Source of the DNA: Phycisphaerae bacterium
Lineage (GTDB): Bacteria > Planctomycetota > Phycisphaerae > Sedimentisphaerales > Anaerobacaceae
DNA length: 64,000 nt
Assembly (NCBI GenBank): GCA_012744475.1
Contig: JAAYBV010000067.1
Span: 186,001-250,000 of the forward strand
Direction of reading: 5' to 3'
Shown: piece after piece, positions 35,442-44,974 of the stretch
Numbering within the stretch: the stretch's first letter is position 1
Layout of the letters: the number at the start of each line of letters is the position of its first letter
The notes under the pieces: model-generated
Told to the model about the DNA's origin: nothing
Databases searched by the model: none
What the model saw: the letters and a program-made list of their open reading frames with translations, nothing else
Translations under genes and position numbers: made by a program

Positions 35442-36164
35442 ATGGGAGAATGTCAGTACAAGCGCGTGCTGCTCAAGCTTTCCGGCGAGAGTTTCTGCGA
35501 GCCGGGTGAATTCGGCATCAACGGAGCCTCTCTGGAGTCGGTCGCCCAGCGAATCGCCGAGATCGGCCGGCTGGGCCCCCAGGTCGCGGTCGTCGTCGGC
35601 GCCGGCAACATCCTCCGTGGAGAGACCTTTTCGCGCACCAGCCATATCCCCCGGAACACGGCCGACTACATGGGGATGCTGGCCACGATCATCAACGCCT
35701 GCGCCCTTCAGGAGACGCTGGAGAAGCTGGGTCAACCGACGCGCGTCATGAGCGCGATCGAGGTGGCGGCCATGTGCGAGCCGTTCATCCGGCGTCGCGC
35801 CCTGCATCATCTGGAGCGAGGCCGGGTGACTATTCTGGCCGGCGGGACGGGCAACCCCTTCTTCACGACCGACACGTGTGCGGCCCTGCGGGCCTCCGAG
35901 CTGGACGTCAACCTGCTCATCAAGGCGACCAAGGTCGACGGAGTCTACAGCGCCGACCCGAAAAAGGATCCCGGTGCGAAGCTCTTCGATCGGATCTCGT
36001 ACGACGAGGTCTTGCAGCGGGGTTTGCGCATCATGGACCACGCCGCGATCAGTCTGTGCCAGGAAAACGGAATCCCCATCACGGTTCTGAACATCTTCAA
36101 GAAGGGCAATATCGCCAAAGCCATCTGCGGCGAATCGGTCGGCACCGTCATTGGGCCGGCCTGA
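35442..36164 (+). CDS. pyrH: uridylate kinase
   Basis: A 240-aa hexameric UMP kinase of the amino-acid-kinase fold that makes UDP for RNA and cell-wall precursor synthesis. Motifs are VLLKLSGESF at the start, VVGAGNILRG, ADYMGMLATIINA, ILAGGTGNPFFTTDT and KATKVDGVYSADP. The ATG at 35442 gives the family's normal length; an earlier TTG at 35370 would add 24 unconserved residues. The binding site is weak, which suggests coupling with tsf, 72 bases upstream. Confidence 0.97.
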   Translation: MGECQYKRVLLKLSGESFCEPGEFGINGASLESVAQRIAEIGRLGPQVAVVVGAGNILRGETFSRTSHIPRNTADYMGMLATIINACALQETLEKLGQPTRVMSAIEVAAMCEPFIRRRALHHLERGRVTILAGGTGNPFFTTDTCAALRASELDVNLLIKATKVDGVYSADPKKDPGAKLFDRISYDEVLQRGLRIMDHAAISLCQENGIPITVLNIFKKGNIAKAICGESVGTVIGPA

Positions 36165-36207
36165 AACGACGGTTGGTTTGACGGAATTCATAGCAGAGAG
36201 GTAAGCC

Positions 36208-36768
36208 ATGCCAATGCCAGGAATGATCGCCGAGAGCAAGTCCAAAATGCAGAAGGCCGTCGAAGTGCTCCAGGACGAGCTGAAAGCCTTCCGAGGAGGA
36301 AGGGCTACGCCGGGGTTGGTCGAGCATCTGAAGGTCGAATACTACGGCACCCCCACCCCGCTGAAGTCTCTCGCGACCGTGTCGGCCCCGGAAGTGGACC
36401 AGCTCGTGATCAAACCGTTCGACCCTGCATCCGTTCGAGATATTGAGAAGGCGATCAAGAGCAGCGATCTGAGCATCGCGCCACAGGTGGAAGGCAAGTT
36501 CATCCGGCTGAATATCCCCCCTCTCAGCGAAGAACGGCGTAAGCAGCTCGTCCAGCAAGCCAAGCAGACCGGCGAACAGACGAAGGTCAGCATCCGCAAC
36601 GTACGCCGGGACACCATCAAGCAGCTCGAACAGCAGCAAAAAGACAAAGCGATCACGGAAGACGATCTCCAGGCGGGCAAAAAGCAGTGCGACGACATGA
36701 CGAAGGAATTCACCGACAAGGTGGACAGCCTGGTCGCTCACAAGTCCAAGGAGATCATGGAAAGCTGA
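36208..36768 (+). CDS. frr: ribosome recycling factor
   Basis: A 186-aa factor that, with EF-G, splits post-termination ribosomes. The three-helix bundle is recognisable (SKMQKAVEVLQDELKAFRGG and then RATPGLVEHLKVEYYGTPTP). The beta domain and the C-terminal conserved ISIRNVRRD-like segment (VSIRNVRRDTIKQLE) follow. Length matches the family (185-187 aa). It closes the rpsB-tsf-pyrH-frr cluster, 43 bases after pyrH, with AGAGAGG before the ATG. Confidence 0.97.
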   Translation: MPMPGMIAESKSKMQKAVEVLQDELKAFRGGRATPGLVEHLKVEYYGTPTPLKSLATVSAPEVDQLVIKPFDPASVRDIEKAIKSSDLSIAPQVEGKFIRLNIPPLSEERRKQLVQQAKQTGEQTKVSIRNVRRDTIKQLEQQQKDKAITEDDLQAGKKQCDDMTKEFTDKVDSLVAHKSKEIMES

Positions 36769-37036
36769 TCGTCCCTTCTGCATCGCGGCCGATGTCTACC
36801 CTCACGTACCCCTGCGGTTCTGGGTGCGCGCACGTCGCGGCACATCGTTCCGATACGGACGCGACCATCTTCGTAACGCCCACCGACAAGCTGAACCACC
36901 CTGCCACCACAGCGTAATGCCAGGATAGATCGGCTTCTGCGGACAGACTTCAGGTTTTGCGCTGGAAACAGTTCCAGATACGGTGGATCATGGGTGGCGA
37001 TCTTCTTCGAGAGTGTTGGCCGTAAGGAGAGATGAC

Positions 37037-40000
37037 ATGGCGACTCAGGGCGGTAAGCAGGAAGTGGCGAGAAGGAAGCGATCCAGGAGATGGCCGTGGG
37101 TGCTGCTCGGCATACTACTGATCCTCGTGCTGCTGGTGGCTCTGGCCCCGGTATATCTGTCTTCGGACGGATTCCGGCGCATGATCCAGGCGAAGATCAG
37201 CGAGTCGACAGGAGGCACCGCCGACATCGGAGACCTGTCGGTCGGCTGGCGGAAAGGTGTGCGGATTTCCGACTTCAGCTTCCGCGAGCAGAACGGCTGG
37301 GCCGCCGTGAGTATCGACGGGATCGACGTTCAGCCTCATCTGGCCTCGCTGCTGGGTGGAACGGTCTCGCTGGGCAAGACGGTTATTGACAGGCCGGCGG
37401 TCGAGATCGACCTGCGAAAGAGGCCGGCCCCCGCTCCGGCGCCGGCCGGCAGTTCCGAAACATCGGCCCCGCCTACCGCCGGTCTGGCGATGCTCGGTGA
37501 CATAACGATCAACGATGCCAGCATTCACGTCACAGACACGGCCGGAAAGGCCGTCCGGATCGCACAACTGAATTCGACACTGAACCTCCGGCTGCCGGGA
37601 CAGCCTTCGCGCTTCGAGGCGAAGATGGCCGTCGGCGAGGCAGAGGACGCCGCTACCGTTCGCGCGGAGGGCACGGTGACGCCGACCAAGGCCGGCGGCT
37701 GGACCTTCAAGGGCACCACGGGCGACGTGGTGATCGAGGTCAACGATCTGGACCTCGAATCGCTGGCGCCGATCTTCGAGCTGGCGGGAGTCGAATTGCA
37801 GGCCCAGGGCCGGCTCTCTGCGGACATCACGACGGCCGTTCAGGATGGTGAATTGGAGACACTCCGCGCGGCCGTCGCAGGCCAAAACGTGGACATCACC
37901 GGCGCCCTCTTGAAGGGCGACCGCGTACAGACCTCGAAACTGGCGGTCGACGCCAGGCTGATGCGGGACGGTCAAACCGTCAAGGTCGAGCAGTTGGACG
38001 CCCACACCGACTGGGCGAATGTCACCGCGGCCGGAGCGGTCCCCCTGACGGCCAAGTCGTTGACGGATCTGCTCAAGAGCGATGCCAGCTACAACCTCAA
38101 GGGCAACTTCGACTGCAACCTGCCCGCCCTGCTGTCGCAGATGCCCGCGACCTTCGGGCTGAAGGAAGGCATGCAGATCACGGGCGGTCAGGCCCGCGGA
38201 GACATCAAGACCACCACCGAGGGCGGCCGGGCCATCGTCCTGGCCCAGACGAAGATCACGGGACTGGCAGGAACCGTGGACGGCAAGCCCCTGGCCCTCA
38301 GCGAGCCCGTCGCCGCCAACCTCAGGCTGTCGGCCGACGACAAGACCGCTCGCCTCGATGCGATGGATCTGTCCGCCGCATTCGCTCAGGTCACCGCCAA
38401 GGGTGACTTCAACGACATCACCTACGATGGGCGGGTCGACCTCGCGAAGTTCCAATCGGAACTGGGCCAGTTTGCCGACCTGGGTCCCTACCGCATGACG
38501 GGCCAGGTGACGAGCAAGGGACAGGTCGCGATTCAGGAGGAACGCATCGGAGCGACGGGAACCGCCTCCCTGCGTCAGCTCGTGCTGACGGGCGCCGACG
38601 GCAACAGCGTCTCGGAGCCGGCGGCTGATGTCGCCTTCGCATTCGATCTGGATCAGGCCAAACAGGCGCTGGCGGTGACTCGCCTCGACGCGCAGGGCAG
38701 CTTCGGCGCCATCGCGGTCAAAGAGGCGTCGATCCCGCTGGACAAGACGTCGTCCGTTCCGATGAACGCGTCCGTCTCGGCTCGCAACGTCGATCTCCAG
38801 AAGATCACGCCGTACGCTGTCCTCTTTGCATCGCTTCCCCAGAACCTCAGCCTACAGGGCCTCGCGGAATCCACCCTGACCGTGACCGGCCAGGAGGGCG
38901 CGTATCGCATCCGCACGGAGAACACGCGCATTCAGAATTTCGTGCTCTCCACCCCCGGCAAGAAACCCTTCGCCGAGAAACAGGTTACGGCCGTCTTTGA
39001 CGCGCTGATGAATCCGGAAGCCAAGACGTTCGATGTGGAGACGTTCACGCTGAACAGCGGGCAGATCAAGATCGATTTCGGCCAGATTAAGCAGGCTCGC
39101 CAAGGCGACCGCATCCAGGTCCAGGGCACGGTGCAAGGGGAATGCGACTGGGCGGCGGTCGGCCAACTTGCCTCGCCCTTCCTGCCCGAAGGGTTGGAGA
39201 TGTCGGGCCGGCGGCAGGTTGCGCTGAATTTTGCGAGCAACTACCCCGCCAACGATCCCAACGGACTGCTGGCGAACCTGGACGGCTCGGCCAAGGTGGG
39301 CTTCGACAGCGCGAGCTACAAGGGGTTGAACATCGGCGCCACCGACGTCCAGGTCAACGTCGAGAAAGGTCTGATGAAGATCGAGCCGTTCAGCACCACG
39401 GTCAACAACGGACAGCTCAACTTCGCCGGCCAAGCCGACTTCAAAGAGAAGGACCCGATGCTGCGCACGGCCGCACCGCTGGTGCTGGCCAAAGGCATCG
39501 AACTGAACAGAGAGATGACGGGAACCCTGCTCCAGTACGTCAACCCGCTGTTCGCCAACGTCACGGGGCTCAGCGGGATCGCCAACTTCGAATGCCAGAG
39601 CCTGGTCATTCCGCTGGCGGCGGGCCTGGAACGCAAGGCCGAGGTGGCGGGCACCATTTCGGCCGATAACGTGCTCGTGGAGGCCTCCGGCCTGCTCGAC
39701 GAGATCTTCAAGGCCACCGGCCAGAGCCTGCGGGGCCAAAGACTGACCATCCGCCCGACAAATCTGTCGCTCCAGAACGGCATCGTCCGATACGACAACA
39801 TGCAGATCGACGTGGGCGACAACCCGCTCAGCTTCGGCGGGGCCATCGGCCTGGATCAGAGCCTCGATATGACCGTCACCCTGCCCTGGACGTTCAAGGG
39901 GCGGACGGCAAGGGTCGATAAAGAGGGACAGGCCGGGCAGCGAATCGGCGTCCCCCTGACCGGGACGATCGGCAGCCCCAAGCTGGACCTGAAGAAGTTC

Positions 40001-40042
40001 CTGCAAGAGCAGTTGTTCAGAGGACTCGGAGATCTGTTTTGA
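37037..40042 (+). CDS. AsmA-like/DUF748-type envelope protein
   Basis: A 1001-aa protein anchored by one N-terminal helix (about 17-40, WPWVLLGILLILVLLVALAP). The rest is extracytoplasmic and made of long beta strands. The region after the helix (MIQAKISESTGGTADIGDLSVGW) is the typical AsmA/TamB-like beginning. Family members form hydrophobic grooves that move phospholipids between the membranes (AsmA, YhdP, TamB, Mdm31-like). The C terminus returns to the AsmA_2-type motif IDVGDNPLSFGG and ends in LKKFLQEQLFRGLGDLF. The ATG at 37037 follows AAGGAGA. It probably shares a transcript with the YihY gene, 13 bases on. Confidence 0.85.
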   Translation: MATQGGKQEVARRKRSRRWPWVLLGILLILVLLVALAPVYLSSDGFRRMIQAKISESTGGTADIGDLSVGWRKGVRISDFSFREQNGWAAVSIDGIDVQPHLASLLGGTVSLGKTVIDRPAVEIDLRKRPAPAPAPAGSSETSAPPTAGLAMLGDITINDASIHVTDTAGKAVRIAQLNSTLNLRLPGQPSRFEAKMAVGEAEDAATVRAEGTVTPTKAGGWTFKGTTGDVVIEVNDLDLESLAPIFELAGVELQAQGRLSADITTAVQDGELETLRAAVAGQNVDITGALLKGDRVQTSKLAVDARLMRDGQTVKVEQLDAHTDWANVTAAGAVPLTAKSLTDLLKSDASYNLKGNFDCNLPALLSQMPATFGLKEGMQITGGQARGDIKTTTEGGRAIVLAQTKITGLAGTVDGKPLALSEPVAANLRLSADDKTARLDAMDLSAAFAQVTAKGDFNDITYDGRVDLAKFQSELGQFADLGPYRMTGQVTSKGQVAIQEERIGATGTASLRQLVLTGADGNSVSEPAADVAFAFDLDQAKQALAVTRLDAQGSFGAIAVKEASIPLDKTSSVPMNASVSARNVDLQKITPYAVLFASLPQNLSLQGLAESTLTVTGQEGAYRIRTENTRIQNFVLSTPGKKPFAEKQVTAVFDALMNPEAKTFDVETFTLNSGQIKIDFGQIKQARQGDRIQVQGTVQGECDWAAVGQLASPFLPEGLEMSGRRQVALNFASNYPANDPNGLLANLDGSAKVGFDSASYKGLNIGATDVQVNVEKGLMKIEPFSTTVNNGQLNFAGQADFKEKDPMLRTAAPLVLAKGIELNREMTGTLLQYVNPLFANVTGLSGIANFECQSLVIPLAAGLERKAEVAGTISADNVLVEASGLLDEIFKATGQSLRGQRLTIRPTNLSLQNGIVRYDNMQIDVGDNPLSFGGAIGLDQSLDMTVTLPWTFKGRTARVDKEGQAGQRIGVPLTGTIGSPKLDLKKFLQEQLFRGLGDLF

Positions 40043-40055
40043 TGAGTGAACCGGT

Positions 40056-41438
40056 ATGAAGGCGCTGAGGAACCTGTCGACGACGCCCACGGCGCAGCTC
40101 GGCCGGGCCAGCCGCTTCGTGGCGTTCCAGATCAAGCTGTGGTCGCACTGCATCCGACTGCTCAAGCGTAACCGCGCCGGCCAGCAGGCCGCAGCGCTGT
40201 CCTACTACACGATCTTCGGCATCATCCCGCTGGCCATCGTCGTGCTGTTGATCTTCCAATCGTTCCCCGCCTATCAGGACATCGGCGACCGATTGAAGCA
40301 GTTCGCCTACGAGCAGCTCCACCTGACAAAAATCGAATACAGCCAGAACGAGGAACACCCCGAGGAGAAGGTGCTGCTCACCGATTACCTCGACAGCACC
40401 ATCAAGCGGTTCTTCGGCGGGCTCAACAGCAAGTCGCTCAGCCTCGTCAGCGCCGTTCTGGTCATCTGGGCGGCCCTGGCGCTGCTGTCCACGATCGAGA
40501 CCGCCTTCAACCACATCTGGCACGTCTCGCGCGGGCGCAGCTTCCTGCACAAGATGATTAACTACTGGGCTCTGCTGACACTGGGTCCCCTTCTTGTGGG
40601 CGTGGGCATCTATGCGACCACGCAATACGCCGCGGTTCGGCACATCGAGACGATGGTGCTGGCCTACCGCATCGTGCAGGTGATCCTGCCCTATCTGTTG
40701 AGTCTGCTGGCGTTCTTCCTGCTCTATTTCCTGCTACCGAGCACCAAGGTCAACCCGGGCGCGGCGCTCTGGGGCGCGGCGGTGGCCGCCCTGGTCTGGA
40801 GCTTCGCCAAGTACGGCTTCAGCACCTATGTGACACAGTTCATTCCCTACAGCAAGATCTACGGCGTCCTGGGCCTGGTTCCCCTGAGCGTATTCTGGAT
40901 TCACATCACCTGGCTCATCGCCCTGTTCGGGCTGCAATTGACCTACACGACGCAGCACCTCAAGACGCTCGATGCGGCGGAGATCCAAGCCGTCAGGGAT
41001 CGAAAACAGGAGCACTTTATCACCAACGACCTGACTGTGATCAACGTCGCGAAGGAGATCGCTCGGGCATTTATGGAAAACGAAGGTCCTTTGTCGCGGG
41101 AGACGCTCTGCACCCGGCTCGGCCTGCCCCCGGAACTGGGCGAGGACATTCTCGAACACCTCGTCAAGACCGGACTTCTGGTCAAGACCGCTGAGCCTCA
41201 GGCCGGATTCATCCCGGCCAGGGACCCCGGACAGATCAAACTCTCGGACATCACCGAGGCGCTGGCGGCGGTCGCGCTGGCCCAGCCCGATCTGAATGAA
41301 CCGGCGACGCTGGGCCGGCTGGTGCGGGCGCAGCAACAGTTCCTCGCCAAGCACAACCTGCGAGAAGTCCTTCTGCCGGACCGGCTGCACAACGAAGAAG
41401 GCACGCCCAGCACACCGGAACAGGGGTCTGCCTCGTGA
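40056..41438 (+). CDS. YihY/BrkB-family membrane protein with C-terminal winged-helix-like domain
   Basis: A 460-aa protein. The YihY/virulence-factor-BrkB domain (about 20-310) has six membrane helices and the motifs QQAAALSYYTIFGIIPLA and WAALALLSTIETAFNHIW. The later segment IPYSKIYGVLGLVPLSVFWI follows. The remaining 150 residues are soluble and resemble a winged helix (LSRETLCTRLGLPPELGEDI). Older annotation as ribonuclease BN is not supported. The function of the family is unsettled; lipid or envelope roles are suspected. It sits between an AsmA-like gene and a protease-TPR gene, and its stop overlaps the latter's GTG by 3 bases. Confidence 0.88.
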   Translation: MKALRNLSTTPTAQLGRASRFVAFQIKLWSHCIRLLKRNRAGQQAAALSYYTIFGIIPLAIVVLLIFQSFPAYQDIGDRLKQFAYEQLHLTKIEYSQNEEHPEEKVLLTDYLDSTIKRFFGGLNSKSLSLVSAVLVIWAALALLSTIETAFNHIWHVSRGRSFLHKMINYWALLTLGPLLVGVGIYATTQYAAVRHIETMVLAYRIVQVILPYLLSLLAFFLLYFLLPSTKVNPGAALWGAAVAALVWSFAKYGFSTYVTQFIPYSKIYGVLGLVPLSVFWIHITWLIALFGLQLTYTTQHLKTLDAAEIQAVRDRKQEHFITNDLTVINVAKEIARAFMENEGPLSRETLCTRLGLPPELGEDILEHLVKTGLLVKTAEPQAGFIPARDPGQIKLSDITEALAAVALAQPDLNEPATLGRLVRAQQQFLAKHNLREVLLPDRLHNEEGTPSTPEQGSAS

Positions 41439-43132
41439 GACCGCCGCACGTCCCACATGGAAATGCGTGGTTCTCTCGGCCTTCCTGGAAATCGCCGACC
41501 GTGGCCTGCCGCAGCACCGCAATCGAAGTCCTGTGGCTGTGCCTGCTGCCGGTGATCCTCTCCGCACCCACGGTTCAGGCCCACCCGATTCCCCAGACGC
41601 GCACGATCGATCCCGGAGATTGTCTTGTGATCGTCACGTCCACAACGCCGTTCGGATCGATCTCGGGAACGGGCTTCGCCGTGGGAGACGGCACGCTGAT
41701 CGTCACCGCTCATCACATCGTGGCTGAAGCCTCCGAGGAAGGCCGGCACACGATGCTGGGGGCCGTGCGGGTCCTCAGTCCCTACCTTGGAGATTGCCGC
41801 TATGCAGAGGCCGTCGTCCTCGACATTCCTCTCGACCTGGCGGTGATCAAGGTCCCGTGGGTCGGGCAGCCGGCGTTAGAGATCCCGAACGACGACGAGC
41901 TGATGCAGGCCGAGCAACTCGAGACGATTGGGAACGTCTCACTGATCTCGGCGATTCCCAAGGAGTCGAGCCAGTTGTTTCCCGAGTCGTCGGCTGTCGA
42001 CCACCAGATCCTGGACGTCGATTTCGTGGCTGTCCGCCGGCAAGTCCCGCAATTCATCTCCCTCTACGGACGAGGTCAGTTGGGGCCGGGCTGGAGCGGA
42101 GCGCCCATGCTGATTCCGAGAACCTTGAAGGCGGCCGGATGCTTCGTGCAACTGAACAAGAGCCTCAGCGATGGACGCCTGACCAGCCAGGGCCCCGCGC
42201 TGGCACAGGTCCGGCGTCTGGCCGAGCAGATCGCCCAGAGTCAATCGTTGGAGCCGTCGGGGGCAAAGGCCGCCCGGGCCGACGACGGCTTCGAAGTCTC
42301 GCTGCTGTTCTTGCAAACCGCCAAGTTGCTCGCCCGAGACGCGTACGGATGGGCCGGCGACACCGTGACGAGACTGCTGGCTCTTCGACCGCACTTGGCC
42401 ATGGTCCAGATGCTCGCCGCCTGGGTCCAGGAGAAACAAGGCAACGCGGACGCCGCGGAGGCGCACTATCAGGCCGCCATGAAACTGGACTCGAACGGTC
42501 CCATGTTGCGGTTGATGTACGGCCAATCGTTCCTCGATCGCGATCCCAACAAAGCCCTCGAGATTCTTCGGGGCCTCTGGCAACACCGGCAGATGAGACC
42601 ATGGCTCGTGCTGATCATGTGGGACGTCCTGCGTGCGAGAGATACCGACGAGAATTGCGCGCAGATGCTCGAAGAGGCCCTGGAGGTCGAGCCGGACAAC
42701 GCGTACCTGTGGTTCAACCTCGGCGCGGTCCAATGGGAGTCCGGCCGACGTGATGACGGATTCGCATCTATGGCAAAGGCGGTCGAGCTGTTCCCGGAAC
42801 GTGGGCCGCTGCGAGGCCACCTGGCCCGACTGCTCGAAGAGGAAGGCCACCTGGACGAAGCGGAAGACCATTTCCGACGGCTTTTGGCGATCGAGCCGAG
42901 AAATCCGGTGGTGTACTTCTGGCTCGCCCGCTTCCTGTCCAGACATCGTCCCGACGCAGCCGATGAAGCGCTGAGAACCGCACGGAAGGCTCTGACCCTG
43001 CCCTGTGACGATCCGGCGCTGGAGGACCAGATCAGACAACTGATCCGAGAGATCCGATCCGAGCGAGCGTCGAAGGCCACGCCGACTTCGACAGGTCAAC
43101 GCGACGCAAGGAGCAATGCGACAGCGCGATAG
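41435..43132 (+). CDS. exported trypsin-like protease domain fused to TPR repeats
   Basis: A 565-aa protein with an N-terminal hydrophobic signal (about 30-49). A compact trypsin/HtrA-like domain spans roughly 55-260. The catalytic triad can be placed: His94 in TAHHI, Asp134 in PLDLAVIKV and Ser221 in GPGWSGAP. Residues about 290-560 are TPR repeats (ALEVEPDNAYLWFNLGAVQW, LLAIEPRNPVVYFWLARFL). The serine loop is GWSGAP instead of the HtrA-type GNSGGP, so activity is likely but not certain. The GTG start overlaps the YihY stop (GTGA). The 3' end overlaps the convergent lysE-type gene by 37 bases. Confidence 0.82.
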   Translation: MRPPHVPHGNAWFSRPSWKSPTVACRSTAIEVLWLCLLPVILSAPTVQAHPIPQTRTIDPGDCLVIVTSTTPFGSISGTGFAVGDGTLIVTAHHIVAEASEEGRHTMLGAVRVLSPYLGDCRYAEAVVLDIPLDLAVIKVPWVGQPALEIPNDDELMQAEQLETIGNVSLISAIPKESSQLFPESSAVDHQILDVDFVAVRRQVPQFISLYGRGQLGPGWSGAPMLIPRTLKAAGCFVQLNKSLSDGRLTSQGPALAQVRRLAEQIAQSQSLEPSGAKAARADDGFEVSLLFLQTAKLLARDAYGWAGDTVTRLLALRPHLAMVQMLAAWVQEKQGNADAAEAHYQAAMKLDSNGPMLRLMYGQSFLDRDPNKALEILRGLWQHRQMRPWLVLIMWDVLRARDTDENCAQMLEEALEVEPDNAYLWFNLGAVQWESGRRDDGFASMAKAVELFPERGPLRGHLARLLEEEGHLDEAEDHFRRLLAIEPRNPVVYFWLARFLSRHRPDAADEALRTARKALTLPCDDPALEDQIRQLIREIRSERASKATPTSTGQRDARSNATAR

Positions 43133-43740
43133 AGGAAGTGCCCCCCAAACAACGCCAGGGCGACGCCACAAACATACAGGACGATCCGCTGGGCGCGCGG
43201 GCCGAGAACGTTGGTCCCATGGAAGCTGCCGAAGGAGAGGATCGTCAGCCAGACCAAGTCGCACAGCCAGTGCACCAAGGCAAACAGCACGAAGGCGAGC
43301 CAGCCGAGAGTCCGCGCCTCCAGGGCGAGATTCAGCCCGACGGTCGCCCACCACAACAGGAAATACGGATTGCCGGCCGACAGAATCAGCCCGGTCATCA
43401 TCGGCCCGGCGTTCGTCATCTGGCCCGATGGCGAATCCGCACCGCCCTTGTCACGCAGCATGCCGACGCCCATCCAGACAAGAAAGGCCCCGCCGAAAAG
43501 CCCCACCGCAATCTTGAACCAGTCGGCCTGGAACAACACGCCCAGACCGAACATGATCAGGAAGATGAGAGGAATCTCGATGATGCCGTGCCCGATGGCC
43601 ATCCACACGCCCGCCCATCGGCGCTGCGCCCCCTGCGCAATGACGGCGGTCGTCACCGCCCCCGGCGCCATGACACCGGAGAGGGAAATGCCCACCGCCT
43701 TGAGAAGAAAACCGGTCAGACCCACGAAGCCCCCGAGCAC
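43096..43740 (-). CDS. LysE-family exporter
   Basis: A 214-aa inner-membrane protein with six hydrophobic helices of the LysE/RhtB translocator family. Visible features are the N-terminal AVGISLSGVMAPGAVTTAVI and the conserved loop SAGNPYFLLWWATVG. The family exports amino acids or related compounds, and specificity is not evident. The start is a GTG that immediately follows the stop codon of the upstream yjbQ gene (TAAGTG), so the two are coupled. Confidence 0.85.
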   Translation of the reverse strand: MLGGFVGLTGFLLKAVGISLSGVMAPGAVTTAVIAQGAQRRWAGVWMAIGHGIIEIPLIFLIMFGLGVLFQADWFKIAVGLFGGAFLVWMGVGMLRDKGGADSPSGQMTNAGPMMTGLILSAGNPYFLLWWATVGLNLALEARTLGWLAFVLFALVHWLCDLVWLTILSFGSFHGTNVLGPRAQRIVLYVCGVALALFGGHFLYRAVALLLASR

Positions 43741-44157
<417 letters not shown>

Positions 44158-44329
44158 GACTGGCCTTTCGTCGTGGCACAAATGGAGCGAACGGGCTCGA
44201 TGCTCTGCCGTACATACCAGGTGGAGATTGTAGCATCTTCGCACACAGAATGGAACCGCATCCTGCCCGTGTCGTCCGCCGGGCACGGCGGCCCGTCGAG
44301 ACACACCGACAGGGACAAGGGAATAGACC

Positions 44330-44974
44330 ATGAAGAAGAGCCTTCTGTTCTGGGACGTCGACACGCAGTTCGACTTCATGCGGCCGGAAGGACGCCTGTA
44401 CGTGCCGGGAGCGGAGACCATCATCCACACCGTCAGCGAGGTGAGGCGATTCGCTCTGGACCACGGGTTTTCGATCCTGGCCGATGTCGACTGGCATGGC
44501 CGCGACAATCCGGAGATCTCGGACACGCCCGATTTCAGAGAGACGTTTCCGCCCCACTGCATGGCGGGCGAACCCGGCAGCGAGCGGGTCGGATACCTGG
44601 GCACGGGGCCGATCGAATACGTGCCGGTTGAGGAGATGGACGCATTGCACCTGCGCCGGCTCGCTCAAAAGGAGTCATTTCATATCGTGATTCGCAAGGA
44701 GAGCCTCAGCGTCTTCGACAATCCGAATACGGACAAGCTCCTCGACCTGATCCGGCCCGAACGCGTCGTCGTGTTCGGCGTGGCCCTGGACTTCTGCGTC
44801 TCGTACGTCGTGAACGGCCTGGCAAAGCGACCGGGCATCGAAGTGATTCTGCTGAAAGACGCGACGAAGGGATTGCAGTCCAGGCCCGACGGCGAAATCT
44901 ATGAACAATTCCGACGGATGGGTGTCACCGTCACGACGTTCGACGAGTTCCGGAGGCAATTGGCATGTGGCTGA
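44330..44974 (+). CDS. nicotinamidase/isochorismatase-family cysteine hydrolase
   Basis: A 214-aa cysteine hydrolase. The Asp-Lys-Cys triad is visible: Asp in [10 protein letters not shown], Lys in [10 protein letters not shown] and Cys in [10 protein letters not shown]. The metal site of nicotinamidases is suggested by DVDWH followed by PPHCMAG. Nicotinamidase deamidates nicotinamide to nicotinate. That role is supported by the next gene, nicotinate phosphoribosyltransferase, which overlaps the 3' end by 10 bases. The family also contains isochorismatases, so the assignment rests mainly on context and the metal site. Confidence 0.85.
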   Translation: MKKSLLFWDVDTQFDFMRPEGRLYVPGAETIIHTVSEVRRFALDHGFSILADVDWHGRDNPEISDTPDFRETFPPHCMAGEPGSERVGYLGTGPIEYVPVEEMDALHLRRLAQKESFHIVIRKESLSVFDNPNTDKLLDLIRPERVVVFGVALDFCVSYVVNGLAKRPGIEVILLKDATKGLQSRPDGEIYEQFRRMGVTVTTFDEFRRQLACG

